NCBI GenBank assembly: GCA_041650805.1
Contig: JBAZKM010000004.1
Location: forward strand, 124,001 to 188,000
Origin: Candidatus Omnitrophota bacterium
GTDB taxonomy: Bacteria > Omnitrophota > Gorgyraeia > 2-01-FULL-45-10
DNA length: 64,000 bases
Direction: 5' to 3'
Part shown: positions 16,552 to 25,710 of the stretch, piece after piece
Numbering within the stretch: position 1 is the first letter of the stretch
How the letters are laid out: the number at the start of each line of letters is the position of its first letter
The notes under the pieces: model-generated
Told to the model about the DNA's origin: nothing
Databases searched by the model: none
What the model saw: the letters and a program-made list of their open reading frames with translations, nothing else
Made by a program: the position numbers and the translations under genes

Positions 16552-18166
16552 ATATAATGGGAATGCCCGGGCGGGGATGTCGGATCGCACGATCCTTCTG
16601 GCGATACTCTTCCTGGCGATCTTTTATCGGGGCGCTTATCTGAATGTGCAGCCGATAGGTTATTTTGGCGACGAAGGCTGGTACGCATCGACAGTTAAAA
16701 ACATATGCAATGATCCAAAAAATTTTTTATATCCGGTATGCGTTAACGGACCGTCTATCCATCATTTCGATCCGGGCACCCCTTCGGGGAAGATATTGAT
16801 AAATAAACCGCCAGCCTTCTTCTGGTTAAGCGCGCTATGCGCCCGGCCTTTCGGATGCAACGAAGAGAGCATGAGGTTCTTTTCCGTGATCTGCGGTTCG
16901 GCGACCGTGCTTGCCGTCTATCTCTTCGCAAGGGTCTTGTTCGACAGGAGGACAGGGCTGCTGGCCGCTTTTTTGCTGGCATCATATCCTGCCCATATCA
17001 TACTATCGAGTTCGATCCTGCTTGAGACCGCCTCCCTCTGTTATACAACGCTCATCGCTTATCTCTTTATAAAAGGCACATATGACAGGGACAAGAGGCC
17101 TTTGATCGCCGCTATCTTTTTGACCGCACTTCTAATGCTGACAAGAGGTCCGGAGATAGCGATCCTGCTGGGGATCTTGTCGGGCCTCTCGATCATATAC
17201 TGGAGGGAGCGCAAAACGTATATAGGCCTTGCGCTTTTAGCGCTTATGGGCGGGATCCTGCTTTCCCTTATATGGTATGTAATGGTGTGGCTTACGCCGG
17301 ACAGATACGACGGTTTCCTGTGGTGCCAGGGGCATAATGTCTGGTATCTGCTCTTCAGGTATAATCTTACGGCGAGGTTGGATCACCATATAGATCTCTT
17401 TCGACAGGCCGGCGGATTCTTTAAGAACCGCGTCGACATAGTGATCCCGGTCCTTGCGGCCTTTATGATGGCGGCCGCATTGTTCATGAGACGGCAACAG
17501 GCGACAGAAGAGAGGAGGAGGCACGGGCTCATCATATTACTCTCCTCTTTCTTCCTGTATTTCATCCCCGTCTTTCTCCTGAACTCCCCCGCCTGGAGGC
17601 GGATGGCGCCCCTCTTCTGTATATACGCGGTCATCATTTCGATCGTAATGTGTGCCCTGTATGACAGGTTCAGGATGAGGCATCTGAGAACGGCCGCCGC
17701 CGTCTTTGCTCTTGCGGCGCTTGCTATAAGGCCGATGGTCCTCCTGCATCCGCCGTTCTCTATCCTGAAGACAGGCTATCCGAGCACCGCACAGGGATAT
17801 CCCCGGGATGAGATGTGCAGGATATATAAAGCCGTGGGAGAGTATATAAAAGACAGAACGGATGGCTATAACTTTTCCGCTCTTGTGCCGGAGGCGAACG
17901 CCATTATGACATATCATACCGGTAAACTGGCATTATCTTCCGGGCGGCTGCCGGAGCCGGCAATGCGTTATGTGTTGAATAGAGAGGTGCGGTACGTAGG
18001 GGTTACCGATCTGACCGGAAAAGAGTACGAAGGCCTGCTTAAAGAGCGCGGGAGATCGATCAATAGTGATGCCGGGATCCCTGAGATATGCCACTATCGT
18101 TTTTACGACTGCTTCCCGGAAGAGAAGATCATGCCGGATAAATATGCCCGGCAGGAGAGGCCGTGA
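16544..18166 (+). CDS. GT39-family membrane glycosyltransferase (ArnT/PMT-like)
   Basis: The 540-residue polytopic protein has about 11 hydrophobic helices. After the first helix comes PIGYFGDEGWYASTVKNI, matching the acidic first periplasmic loop (D-E motif) of GT-C enzymes that use polyprenyl-phosphate sugars. RFFSVICGSATVLAVYLFARVLFDRRTGLLAAFLLASYP is the characteristic family segment. It would transfer a sugar or aminosugar from a lipid carrier on the periplasmic side. An internal ATG at 16577 is an alternative start. It overlaps the sulfatase gene by 4 bp. Confidence 0.85.
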   Translation: MNRYNGNARAGMSDRTILLAILFLAIFYRGAYLNVQPIGYFGDEGWYASTVKNICNDPKNFLYPVCVNGPSIHHFDPGTPSGKILINKPPAFFWLSALCARPFGCNEESMRFFSVICGSATVLAVYLFARVLFDRRTGLLAAFLLASYPAHIILSSSILLETASLCYTTLIAYLFIKGTYDRDKRPLIAAIFLTALLMLTRGPEIAILLGILSGLSIIYWRERKTYIGLALLALMGGILLSLIWYVMVWLTPDRYDGFLWCQGHNVWYLLFRYNLTARLDHHIDLFRQAGGFFKNRVDIVIPVLAAFMMAAALFMRRQQATEERRRHGLIILLSSFFLYFIPVFLLNSPAWRRMAPLFCIYAVIISIVMCALYDRFRMRHLRTAAAVFALAALAIRPMVLLHPPFSILKTGYPSTAQGYPRDEMCRIYKAVGEYIKDRTDGYNFSALVPEANAIMTYHTGKLALSSGRLPEPAMRYVLNREVRYVGVTDLTGKEYEGLLKERGRSINSDAGIPEICHYRFYDCFPEEKIMPDKYARQERP

Positions 18167-19653
18167 GACCTCATAGGAATATCCGTATATGTCTATTGTC
18201 GGCGCTTTTCATATCCGCCATCATGCTGTCGGCATGCCCGCATATGGGCCATTCCGGCCCTCAGGCGTCTCATTACAATCTTCTGATAATAGTCCTCGAC
18301 GCCGTACGGGCTGACCATCTTTCGTGTTACGGGTATCCCCGGAAGACCTCTCCTAACATCGATTCATTGTCGTCGGAAGGGACCCTGTTCAAACACGCCT
18401 ATAGCCAGTCCTCCTGTACGGTCCCCGCGGTCCACAGCATGCTCACTTCCCTCTATCCGTCAAGGCACCGGATATTCCTTTTTGACGAAGATCTGCCGCC
18501 CGACACGACAACGTTATTCAGCGTTTTGAAAGAACGCGGTTTCGCCACAGCGGTCATATCGGAATCCCCTTTTGTAGAACGGCGCTTTGCCTTTACCGGG
18601 GGAGTGGATTATATCTTTACGAGCGGCCTGCTCCTGAATAAGAACACGCGCTGGGCAAGAGAGTCCCTCAGGATGTTTTATGAGGTAAGAGATTCAATAA
18701 AGGTTTTTCTCCACAAATACGTCATATCAAAGGATAAGAGATCGGTGCTCTATTTCCGGAAATTTTATGCAAAACAGGTGCTGCGCGAGAGCGTCTCCTG
18801 GCTCAGGCGGAACAGGGACAACCCATTCTGCCTTTACGTGCATTTCATGGGAGGGCACTACCCGTATAACCCGCCCTCTCCTTACGGAGATCTGTTTTTT
18901 GAGGAGGGTATGACAAAAGTGCCTAAATATGAGGAGCGGGAGGAGAGCGCCGGAACTATTTCGGGGCCCCGGCTCAAAGGCGCGATCTCGCAATATGACG
19001 GTCTTATCGCCTTTTATGACGAGCTTACAGGCAGCCTGGTCAGGGAACTGAAGGATATGGGGTTGTACGAAAATACCGTCATCGTCATAACGGCCGATCA
19101 CGGTGAGGCCTTCTTTGAGCACGGCAGGTCCACGCACGGCCATTATATGTACGAAGAGATCGTCCATATCCCGCTCATGATGATATTCCCATCCCGGCAG
19201 GGTAAAGGGACGGCATTTGACGGCCTGGTGCAGCATATCGATCTGATGCCCACCGTCCTGGATGCCCTCGGCGCGGAGATGCCGGAGGAGATAGACGGCA
19301 AGAGCTTCCTGGGGGTGCTCGAGAGCGGCGGAGACGTTATGGACAGGATCGCATACAGCGAATTACAGGACAGGGAAGGCGGGAAATTTTTTGCGGTACG
19401 GGAAGAGGACCATAAACTGGTGGTAAATGATCTCCCCGGCCATAGGAGCGTAGAGCTATACAACATCGCCGAAGATCCGGCCGAACGGCACGATATTGCT
19501 GACGCCGAACCTTCCGAAACGGCGCGCATGTCAAAGATACTGGAAGATTACCGCGCTGCCGGGCGCGGGGCCGGTAAAGAGGCGAATACAAGGAAGATAA
19601 AATTGACACCCGCGTTCATCGAAGACCTGAAAAGTCTGGGGTATATGCAATGA
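18163..19653 (+). CDS. Sulfatase-family lipoprotein
   Basis: A GTG start overlaps the previous stop. The N terminus is a lipoprotein signal (basic start, hydrophobic core, lipobox LSAC with Cys at residue 25). The remainder is a sulfatase/alkaline-phosphatase-fold domain: LIIVLDAVRADHLSCYGYPRKTSPNIDSL, then SSCTVPAVHSMLTSLYPSRH where the catalytic Cys/Ser-x-P motif falls, and VIVITADHGEAFFEHG with the metal ligands. The Cys-x-Val-Pro context lacks the usual following Ser-Arg, so it may act as a phospho- or phosphoethanolamine transferase or hydrolase rather than a formylglycine sulfatase. It lies between two GT39 enzymes, suggesting periplasmic glycan tailoring. Confidence 0.8.
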   Translation: MRPHRNIRICLLSALFISAIMLSACPHMGHSGPQASHYNLLIIVLDAVRADHLSCYGYPRKTSPNIDSLSSEGTLFKHAYSQSSCTVPAVHSMLTSLYPSRHRIFLFDEDLPPDTTTLFSVLKERGFATAVISESPFVERRFAFTGGVDYIFTSGLLLNKNTRWARESLRMFYEVRDSIKVFLHKYVISKDKRSVLYFRKFYAKQVLRESVSWLRRNRDNPFCLYVHFMGGHYPYNPPSPYGDLFFEEGMTKVPKYEEREESAGTISGPRLKGAISQYDGLIAFYDELTGSLVRELKDMGLYENTVIVITADHGEAFFEHGRSTHGHYMYEEIVHIPLMMIFPSRQGKGTAFDGLVQHIDLMPTVLDALGAEMPEEIDGKSFLGVLESGGDVMDRIAYSELQDREGGKFFAVREEDHKLVVNDLPGHRSVELYNIAEDPAERHDIADAEPSETARMSKILEDYRAAGRGAGKEANTRKIKLTPAFIEDLKSLGYMQ

Positions 19654-21227
19654 GCTTACATATTGCGCGTAGCGGGCCGGTCCGGGGAGAGCGTGTGCTC
19701 TATGCTCTGATCCTGGTCCTGGCGGTATTCCTGGGCACATATGATCTGGGGCAGAGAGATCTCTTTTACGACGAGGTGGGCAGCGCCAATCTCGCGTCGT
19801 TGAAGACAGAAGGCCTCCAGTACAGGACCAGCCCTTTATATTATTTCCTCCTGCGGCTCTGGCCTAAATTCGGACCGCCGGAGATCTCCCTGCGCCTCTT
19901 CTCGGTCACCTTCGGCGTATCCTCGCTCTTTATCCTCTTTTTTCTGATGCGCCTGGTATTCGATGAGCAGATAGCGTCATTGTCCGTTCTTATCATGTCG
20001 GTATCGCCGTTCTTTATCTTTATGTGCCGGCAGGCTACGCCATACGCGATCTTCCTCTTCATTTCGCTGTGCAATCTCTACTGTTATTTTTCCCTTCTGC
20101 GCGGGAAGAGTCCACGCCGCTGGGCCCTGTATGTCATAACCGCGATATCGGGATTACTGGTTCATGAGGGATTGTTATACCTGTTAGCCATGGAAGCGGT
20201 CCATGCGGTATTCTCCGGCACCGGCGGCAGAGACGGGAAGAAGAAGCTCGCATTTATGATCATACTCATGGCCGCCCTATTTTTGGTCTTGATAGAGCTC
20301 CTTATGAAGGGGCGTTTTAAGAACATCTTTTACTTCGCCCTGTTCAGGGACAAGTATAATTTTCTGCCGTACAGCCCGTTAAGTAAGATATTTTATACAT
20401 TTTTCGTATTCAGCGTCGGGGAGACGGTCTTGCCGTGGTCGTGGCATATCACGATCCCGTCTTTTTTTGCCTTCGCCGCAATGGCCTGGCTTGGATTACG
20501 CAGGTCCCTATCGCACGGAAGAGACAGGTCCCTTGTCTTCTTAGTCTTCCTGTTCATCCCGGTCCTGGCCCTGAACAGCTTAAAAAGTTTTTTCCCGAGA
20601 TATCTTTTTCCGGCGCTGCCGTTCTATGCGGCCCTCATATCCTGCGGGTTATCCGGTGTGCGGAACAGGGTATTTAAGACGGCGTGTATCCTCGTGATAA
20701 TAGCATCGAGCGGCTACTCCCTCTTTAATTACTATACCGGTAGAGAGTATCATAATAACATCTATCTCGACCCGTGGCGGGAAGTCGCATCATATATCAG
20801 GGATAACATCAGGGAAGGCGACATCATAGTAACGGTAAGGCCTAATATGCCTCTCCTATATTACTACGGAAAGACCGACCGGCAGCTTTTCTATACTATC
20901 TCTTTTTCCCTGAAAAAGGAGATGCAGGGCTTCGTCTTCAATGTCTCCGAAAAGGCGCTCGAGGCACACCGAAGATCCGTAAGGCGCGTATGGTATATAA
21001 AGAACGCGCCGGGTCTATTGATGTCCCGTCTTATGACCGAAGAAGAGTTGGAGAGACGCAGCGAAGCGTTCGGCAAATGGCTTAACGCCAATTTTGTGCT
21101 GGTCGAGACCAGGAAGTATCTTCACGATGAGCATGCGCCTATCAAGCGGAAATTTATCGATAAGATATTTCTCGACGACAGGATAACGGTGTTTCTCTAT
21201 GAGGGGAAAGGAGAGGGGGTTCGATGA
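19650..21227 (+). CDS. GT39-family membrane glycosyltransferase
   Basis: The 525-residue protein has about 10-11 hydrophobic helices. The first periplasmic loop contains LGQRDLFYDEVGSANLASLK, the acidic motif of PMT-like GT-C enzymes, and RLFSVTFGVSSLFILFFLMRLVFDEQIASLSVLIMSVSPFF is typical. The ~150-residue soluble C-terminal part (WREVASYIRDNIREGDIIVTVRPNMPLLYYYG) is the usual periplasmic domain. A closely similar layout recurs at 43100-44560. It overlaps both neighbours by 4 bp. Confidence 0.87.
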   Translation: MSLHIARSGPVRGERVLYALILVLAVFLGTYDLGQRDLFYDEVGSANLASLKTEGLQYRTSPLYYFLLRLWPKFGPPEISLRLFSVTFGVSSLFILFFLMRLVFDEQIASLSVLIMSVSPFFIFMCRQATPYAIFLFISLCNLYCYFSLLRGKSPRRWALYVITAISGLLVHEGLLYLLAMEAVHAVFSGTGGRDGKKKLAFMIILMAALFLVLIELLMKGRFKNIFYFALFRDKYNFLPYSPLSKIFYTFFVFSVGETVLPWSWHITIPSFFAFAAMAWLGLRRSLSHGRDRSLVFLVFLFIPVLALNSLKSFFPRYLFPALPFYAALISCGLSGVRNRVFKTACILVIIASSGYSLFNYYTGREYHNNIYLDPWREVASYIRDNIREGDIIVTVRPNMPLLYYYGKTDRQLFYTISFSLKKEMQGFVFNVSEKALEAHRRSVRRVWYIKNAPGLLMSRLMTEEELERRSEAFGKWLNANFVLVETRKYLHDEHAPIKRKFIDKIFLDDRITVFLYEGKGEGVR

Positions 21228-22756
21228 AGGGCTTCCGTGAGGCTATGCGCCGGATGCTCGTACTCTCGAATTCCGTCAGCCGTTTCGAGAAGATCGGGCG
21301 ATGGATATATGATTCCAGTTTCAGGACCTTTATCCGGAAGGTGGCCGGCGGCTTCCCGGAGATAGAGTCGGTATATGTGCGGAACAGTTTTGCGGACGGC
21401 AGCTGGACCCCCTGGGAGAGCGATATAGATATAACCATAGTGACGCGTCTCTTAGGCCGGGAGGAAGAGACCGTCTTCCTGAATAAGTTCTGGAAAGAGG
21501 TATTCCGCTATCCCGGTTTCCGTTCAATATTCAGACACATAGATATCTTCGACAGGCAGGAGTTTGCCGCCATCATCAGCGACAGCTCGGGGCAGTTGAG
21601 CTACTTAAGGGAAAATATCATGCCTGTCGAGGGTCCCGGCGAAGAAGGCGGACATCTTTTGCGGGAGGATATGGGACGTTCAGCCGAAATAAAAGGATAT
21701 AGACACGGTGATTGGATGTATGCGTATATACTGCTGCTGGAGGAGAGATCGCGTCCGGGCCCGCTCCACAGGTACCGCTCTTCATTCAGGAAGATCCTGC
21801 GGTCCGCGGATGAGATGACGGGACCGTTTCGTGATCTTAGAGAGATAACGGCGCGGATGGACAGGCATCCCGCCTCCCCGGAGACCCGTCGGGACCTCGT
21901 GGTAGAAGGGTTACGGCAGGGCCTTCTCTGCGCGTCGGATAGGTTACGGAAGAGAAGCGCTTTAATGGGCAGCAGTGCGGGCGGCCCCGGAGAGTTTTCC
22001 GTTGTTATCGGGCAAAATGGCGTAGAAAAAAGGATCGAAGAGGCCGCAGATGCTTTCTGCGGCGGTCTTGGCGCAGGAGAGGGAGATATCGAGTCGGTCA
22101 TCTTAGCGCCGGAACCTTTTGAGAGAGACGCATACAGGTTGTGGATAATCCTGGGAGAGGGGCTGAAGAACGATCTCTTCCCGTCGCTTATAAGATACGC
22201 GGCAGGCGAGTATCATAGAAAGCTGAAGAAGGACGCGATATTTCCAGCCATCGTGACGGCCGATATACTGGACGGGATATTTTTGTCCGACCTCCGGTCC
22301 ATTTTCGGCTATTTCCACATAGAGCGCACCGGGAAGGTCCTGCTGGGTGACGGGATAATGGACCGCCTGACGGTCCCGTCACGGGAGGCCCTCATCGATA
22401 GCGCATATAACAGCCTACCGGTCTTTTCGGGAGCGATACGCGACGCCCTGCGCCCCGATAAGCCGGATCACTACAGGGAGTTCTGCCTTTACAGGACCCT
22501 GGCAGTATATATATTCCTGAAGCGGAAGGTGATCGCAACCTCGCCGGAAAGGATCACAGATCTCTTAATGCAGGATCCGGGGGTATCTCGCGAAGAACGC
22601 GGTCTGCTGGAAAGGGTATCGCAGGGCCGCGGTGTAAGGAAGGAAGAGCTGTTTGACCTGTGCCGGAATAAGGTAGAAGAGTCCTTCCGGCTGATACACA
22701 AAGAGAGAGGATCATACGATAACGTATGTTGCAGGAGTTTGACGCTATCATCATAA
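21224..22756 (+). CDS. Nucleotidyltransferase-domain protein of unknown role
   Basis: The 510-residue protein has an N-terminal polymerase-beta-like nucleotidyltransferase core: a helix, then SFADGSWTPWESDIDITIVTR around residues 55-70, in which GSWTPWESDIDI fits the GS...DxD pattern of the MNT/KNT class, and a third acidic residue in FRHIDIFDRQEF. The rest is helical with no recognised domain. Such proteins modify small molecules or proteins by NMP transfer. The ATG overlaps the GT39 stop by 4 bp and the gene ends inside the following GT9 gene by 31 bp, so it is part of the glycan operon. A second nucleotidyltransferase follows a GT39 gene at 44550. Confidence 0.65.
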   Translation: MKGFREAMRRMLVLSNSVSRFEKIGRWIYDSSFRTFIRKVAGGFPEIESVYVRNSFADGSWTPWESDIDITIVTRLLGREEETVFLNKFWKEVFRYPGFRSIFRHIDIFDRQEFAAIISDSSGQLSYLRENIMPVEGPGEEGGHLLREDMGRSAEIKGYRHGDWMYAYILLLEERSRPGPLHRYRSSFRKILRSADEMTGPFRDLREITARMDRHPASPETRRDLVVEGLRQGLLCASDRLRKRSALMGSSAGGPGEFSVVIGQNGVEKRIEEAADAFCGGLGAGEGDIESVILAPEPFERDAYRLWIILGEGLKNDLFPSLIRYAAGEYHRKLKKDAIFPAIVTADILDGIFLSDLRSIFGYFHIERTGKVLLGDGIMDRLTVPSREALIDSAYNSLPVFSGAIRDALRPDKPDHYREFCLYRTLAVYIFLKRKVIATSPERITDLLMQDPGVSREERGLLERVSQGRGVRKEELFDLCRNKVEESFRLIHKERGSYDNVCCRSLTLSS

Positions 22757-23799
22757 TACGCCTCAGCTCGCTGGGAGACGTCGTCCTGAGCACCGCTGTG
22801 CTGAAAGCGTTCAGGGAACGGTTCCCGCGCGCTCATTTAAGTTTTATAACCGCGCGGCGATACGCCGACCTTATCGAGCATAATCCGTTCATAGATGACC
22901 GCGTCTATTTCGAAGACAAAAATTTCATAATGGGTATGATGCAGATATGGGGCATGCGTATAAAGTTCGGCAGGGGCCGTAATATGCTGGTAGATCTTCA
23001 CCCTTCCGGCTGGAGCCCCATGCGTTCGTCTTTCTGGGCTTTTATGCTGCAGCTGGCCATACCGGCCCGTCGTAAGATCAAAGCGAAGAGAAAGGACTTT
23101 GCGGCCCTGGCAAGGGGAGGTGCGATCGGTGCGGCCGGGCACATCGTCGATGATTTTTATGCCGCCCTGGCCGAACTGGGGCCGTCCGCATATTCTCCCC
23201 CCGCGGTATTTTTGCCGGAAGACGAAGAACCGGCCTCGCGCGCCATCCATTCTAAAGAAGACGGCAGGTGCCGCATAGGGGTACATCCCGGGGCGAGCTT
23301 CCCGGTCAAAAGGTGGCCTGAAGATAGATTTGCGGAGCTTTGCAAACTTTTGCAAAAAGAAAAAGGGTATTTGCTTACCATTTTTGGAAGCAGAAAGGAA
23401 TCGGAGCTGATACACCGTATCGGGAAAAGCGTCGATACCGGAAAGGCGCGCTTAGCGATCGGGCTGGGTTTAAAAGAGATGATACGCCTGATAGACGAGT
23501 GTGACATTTTTATCGCTAACGACTCCGGCCTTATGCATCTGGCCGCCGCTAGGGGCGTGCCCGTCATCTCCATATTCGGCCCGACCCATCCGAAGCTGGG
23601 ATTCCGGCCTGTCGGGGACGGGAATGTCGCGCTTTACAGCGATGTACCATGCAGCCCATGCAGCCGGTGGGGCGAAAAAAGGTGTAAACTGAAAAGGAGT
23701 ATCTGTTTTGACGACATCGGTACGGCTAAGGTTTTAGAGGCCGTAGAAAAAATGGTCAATACAAAGAGAGATCCGGCCTCTCTTCTCTGTATTTCTTGA
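22726..23799 (+). CDS. GT9 glycosyltransferase (ADP-heptose:LPS heptosyltransferase-like)
   Basis: The 357-residue GT-B protein begins DAIIIIRLSSLGDVVLSTAVLKAFRERFP, the standard family 9 start. The C-terminal domain has IGVHPGASFPVKRWPEDRFAEL, IFIANDSGLMHLAAARGVPVISIFGPTHP and a PCSPC segment, all diagnostic of WaaC/WaaF/WaaQ-like enzymes. It probably adds heptose to the LPS core. The ATG overlaps the upstream nucleotidyltransferase by 31 bp. Its 3' end overlaps the oppositely oriented radical SAM gene by 44 bp. Confidence 0.9.
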   Translation: MLQEFDAIIIIRLSSLGDVVLSTAVLKAFRERFPRAHLSFITARRYADLIEHNPFIDDRVYFEDKNFIMGMMQIWGMRIKFGRGRNMLVDLHPSGWSPMRSSFWAFMLQLAIPARRKIKAKRKDFAALARGGAIGAAGHIVDDFYAALAELGPSAYSPPAVFLPEDEEPASRAIHSKEDGRCRIGVHPGASFPVKRWPEDRFAELCKLLQKEKGYLLTIFGSRKESELIHRIGKSVDTGKARLAIGLGLKEMIRLIDECDIFIANDSGLMHLAAARGVPVISIFGPTHPKLGFRPVGDGNVALYSDVPCSPCSRWGEKRCKLKRSICFDDIGTAKVLEAVEKMVNTKRDPASLLCIS

Positions 23800-24580
23800 A
23801 GGCCCTTCTCCAGCTGGCCGAAACGATGTTTTTAGCGGGATGATCGTTAGGCTGTTTATAATGACCGCAATACCTGCAGAGGACCCCCAGCAGCCTTCTC
23901 ATTGCATCATCATTTACCAGGGACAATTTTTTTATGCCGACATCAAGGCCGAATATCCTGCTCACATGTATCCCCGGGGCGCAGGGGTAGTAACCGTATC
24001 TGGATAACCCCATGCCGCAGTGTACGGTCCGGGGGCAGCCTTTTCTGAAATCCGCAAATTTGTATATGAAGAGGTCCGCCGGGGCAATATTGATACTGTC
24101 ATGTCCCGGCACCGCATTATCGTTGGCGCCTTTTTTGTCTTTCCTGAGGATCGTGATCCACGAGGGCATCCCGGACAATGTCCTCTTCGTCTCATCCGAA
24201 AAATTATTCGTTATTATGGAAAATCTGCAGTCCGGATTGAAATCCCGGTATATGGTTAACGACTCGACTATGTGAAAAAGCAACGGATGCAGTGTCGGTT
24301 CTCCGCCGCGGATCTTTATAAGATCCCACTTCCAGCCCAGATCGATCGATTCGTAGACAAATTTTCTGATCTGTTCACCGGACATGGCCCCTCCGCTGGG
24401 CGCGTGTTCAAAACAGCACTCGCAATTTATGCATGAGACATTACAAAATTCCGTGATCTCGAGCTGTATGATCTTTTTTCCGATACCCCATCTCGGCTGG
24501 ACTAAAGGGCTCCATGGCAGATACCATCGGGGACAGCATAGCGTGCGCAGATCGATCCTGGGGGAGATATCCTTCTCCAT
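23756..24580 (-). CDS. Radical SAM protein
   Basis: This 274-residue minus-strand protein contains LEITEFCNVSCINCECCFEHAP with the CxxxCxxC cluster motif near residue 50, then IRGGEPTLHPLLFHIVESL. The C-terminal part has scattered cysteines (GCPRTVHCGMG, YYPCAPG, LCRYCGHYK) that could hold an auxiliary Fe-S cluster. It is the only minus-strand gene within the second part of the glycan locus and has its own promoter, with the ATG at or next to the predicted transcription start. The last 44 bp overlap the convergent GT9 gene. The substrate is unknown. Confidence 0.82.
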   Translation of the reverse strand: MEKDISPRIDLRTLCCPRWYLPWSPLVQPRWGIGKKIIQLEITEFCNVSCINCECCFEHAPSGGAMSGEQIRKFVYESIDLGWKWDLIKIRGGEPTLHPLLFHIVESLTIYRDFNPDCRFSIITNNFSDETKRTLSGMPSWITILRKDKKGANDNAVPGHDSINIAPADLFIYKFADFRKGCPRTVHCGMGLSRYGYYPCAPGIHVSRIFGLDVGIKKLSLVNDDAMRRLLGVLCRYCGHYKQPNDHPAKNIVSASWRRAFKKYREERPDLSLY

Positions 24581-24587
24581 GCCGTTG

Positions 24588-24615
24588 ATTATACCCCAAA
24601 AGAAACCGCTGTCAC
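24588..24615 (-). promoter_or_regulatory. Sigma70-like promoter of the minus-strand radical SAM gene
   Basis: On the minus strand, -35 GTGACA (24615-24610) and -10 TATAAT (24593-24588) are 16 bp apart. Seven bases separate the -10 box from the ATG at 24580, predicting an mRNA that begins at or next to the start codon. Confidence 0.65.
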
Positions 24616-24644
24616 AGCAGATTTTCTATAAGGCTAAAATAATA

Positions 24645-24671
24645 TTGTACAAGAGGCTATTATGGTAAAAT
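24645..24671 (+). promoter_or_regulatory. Extended -10 promoter candidate for the second glycan operon
   Basis: TATGGTAAAAT (24661-24671) contains an extended -10 (TGG-TAAAAT). TTGTAC at 24645-24650 is a weak -35 with a 15 bp spacer. It is followed by a ~50 nt leader before the GTG of the radical SAM gene at 24728. The same TATGGTAAAAT string recurs at 31973-31983 before the ABC flippase gene. Confidence 0.5.
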
Positions 24672-24727
24672 AATATATCGCCTGCTCCTATAACAGAGGG
24701 CGGGCTCAAAATAGCGCAGGGTGGCAG

Positions 24728-25690
24728 GTGAAACAAAATCCTATCTTAACAGCTTGCGGAAGATTGAGAGACCGTCTTATCCCGTCCTCCGGAGGGACGG
24801 GCGCCAAACCGCCCAAAAATCCGGCCATTCTGGGGTTCCCGCAGGATCTCTTCGTCGAGACGACCAATTTTTGTAACGCGGCCTGCGTCATGTGCCCGCG
24901 CGAAAAATTGACGAGGCCCCTGGGAGAGATGAAAAGGGAGCTGTATGAAAGGATCGTCGACGAATGTGTCAGACACAGGGAATTCCGTTTTTTGACCTTA
25001 TTCGGTTTCGGCGAGTCGTTATTGGACCCCGGCCTCATAAATAGGATAAGATATGCCAAAGGAAAGAACGTGGGGGTTGTAAGGTGTTCGACAAATGCTC
25101 ATCTCTTGACAACGGAATTTTCAAAAGAGCTCATACTCTCCGGCCTGGACCGGCTCAAAATAAGTTTCTACGGCACTAATAAGGAAGAATACGAAAGCGT
25201 CCATAGAAGACTGAATTTTGAGGAGTCGTCGAGAAATATAAAGAACCTGTTACTGCTGAAAAGGCGCTTAAAAAAAAGTAACCCTTCCGTATCCATACAA
25301 TATCTGATAGATACAAGAAGGGGGCCTGCCATGAATGCCTTTCTCTCCCTTAAATTTTATTTACAGTGGATACGGCACCTGAGGATACAGTATGCCTTTT
25401 TACACAACTTCGTTACCGGAAGGGAATACAATAAGACTGTTTATAGCGGGAACGGGATGAAATGCCAGATGATCTACCGGAACCGTATGCATGTGCTATG
25501 GAACGGGGATGTTACGCCCTGCACTTATGATTTTAACGGGGAGATGGTCCTGGGTAATATTTGCAGGGCATCTATTAATGATATCTGGTCCGGAGAGGGG
25601 TATCATAGGTTCAGAAGGGCGCACACGGTAAGGGATTTTAAAAATTATCCCATGTGCGCAAAATGCGATATATGGTCTGCGCTCAGGTGA
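24728..25690 (+). CDS. Radical SAM/SPASM protein
   Basis: The gene starts at GTG (24728). The 320-residue protein has FVETTNFCNAACVMCPREKLTRPLG (CxxxCxxC, residues ~48-55), then FGFGESLLDPGLINRI and KISFYGTNKEEYESV in the barrel. A C-terminal SPASM segment has MKCQMIYRNRMHVLWNGDVTPCTYDFNG and a terminal MCAKCDIW, so an auxiliary cluster is likely. The start is tentative; only a moderate GGCAGG precedes it. It heads an operon with neuA-like, another radical SAM/SPASM and neuB-like genes, which suggests modification of a nonulosonic acid or a glycan precursor, though no substrate is known. Confidence 0.87.
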   Translation: MKQNPILTACGRLRDRLIPSSGGTGAKPPKNPAILGFPQDLFVETTNFCNAACVMCPREKLTRPLGEMKRELYERIVDECVRHREFRFLTLFGFGESLLDPGLINRIRYAKGKNVGVVRCSTNAHLLTTEFSKELILSGLDRLKISFYGTNKEEYESVHRRLNFEESSRNIKNLLLLKRRLKKSNPSVSIQYLIDTRRGPAMNAFLSLKFYLQWIRHLRIQYAFLHNFVTGREYNKTVYSGNGMKCQMIYRNRMHVLWNGDVTPCTYDFNGEMVLGNICRASINDIWSGEGYHRFRRAHTVRDFKNYPMCAKCDIWSALR

Positions 25691-25710
25691 TCAAAACAGC
25701 GGGAAGGGAT

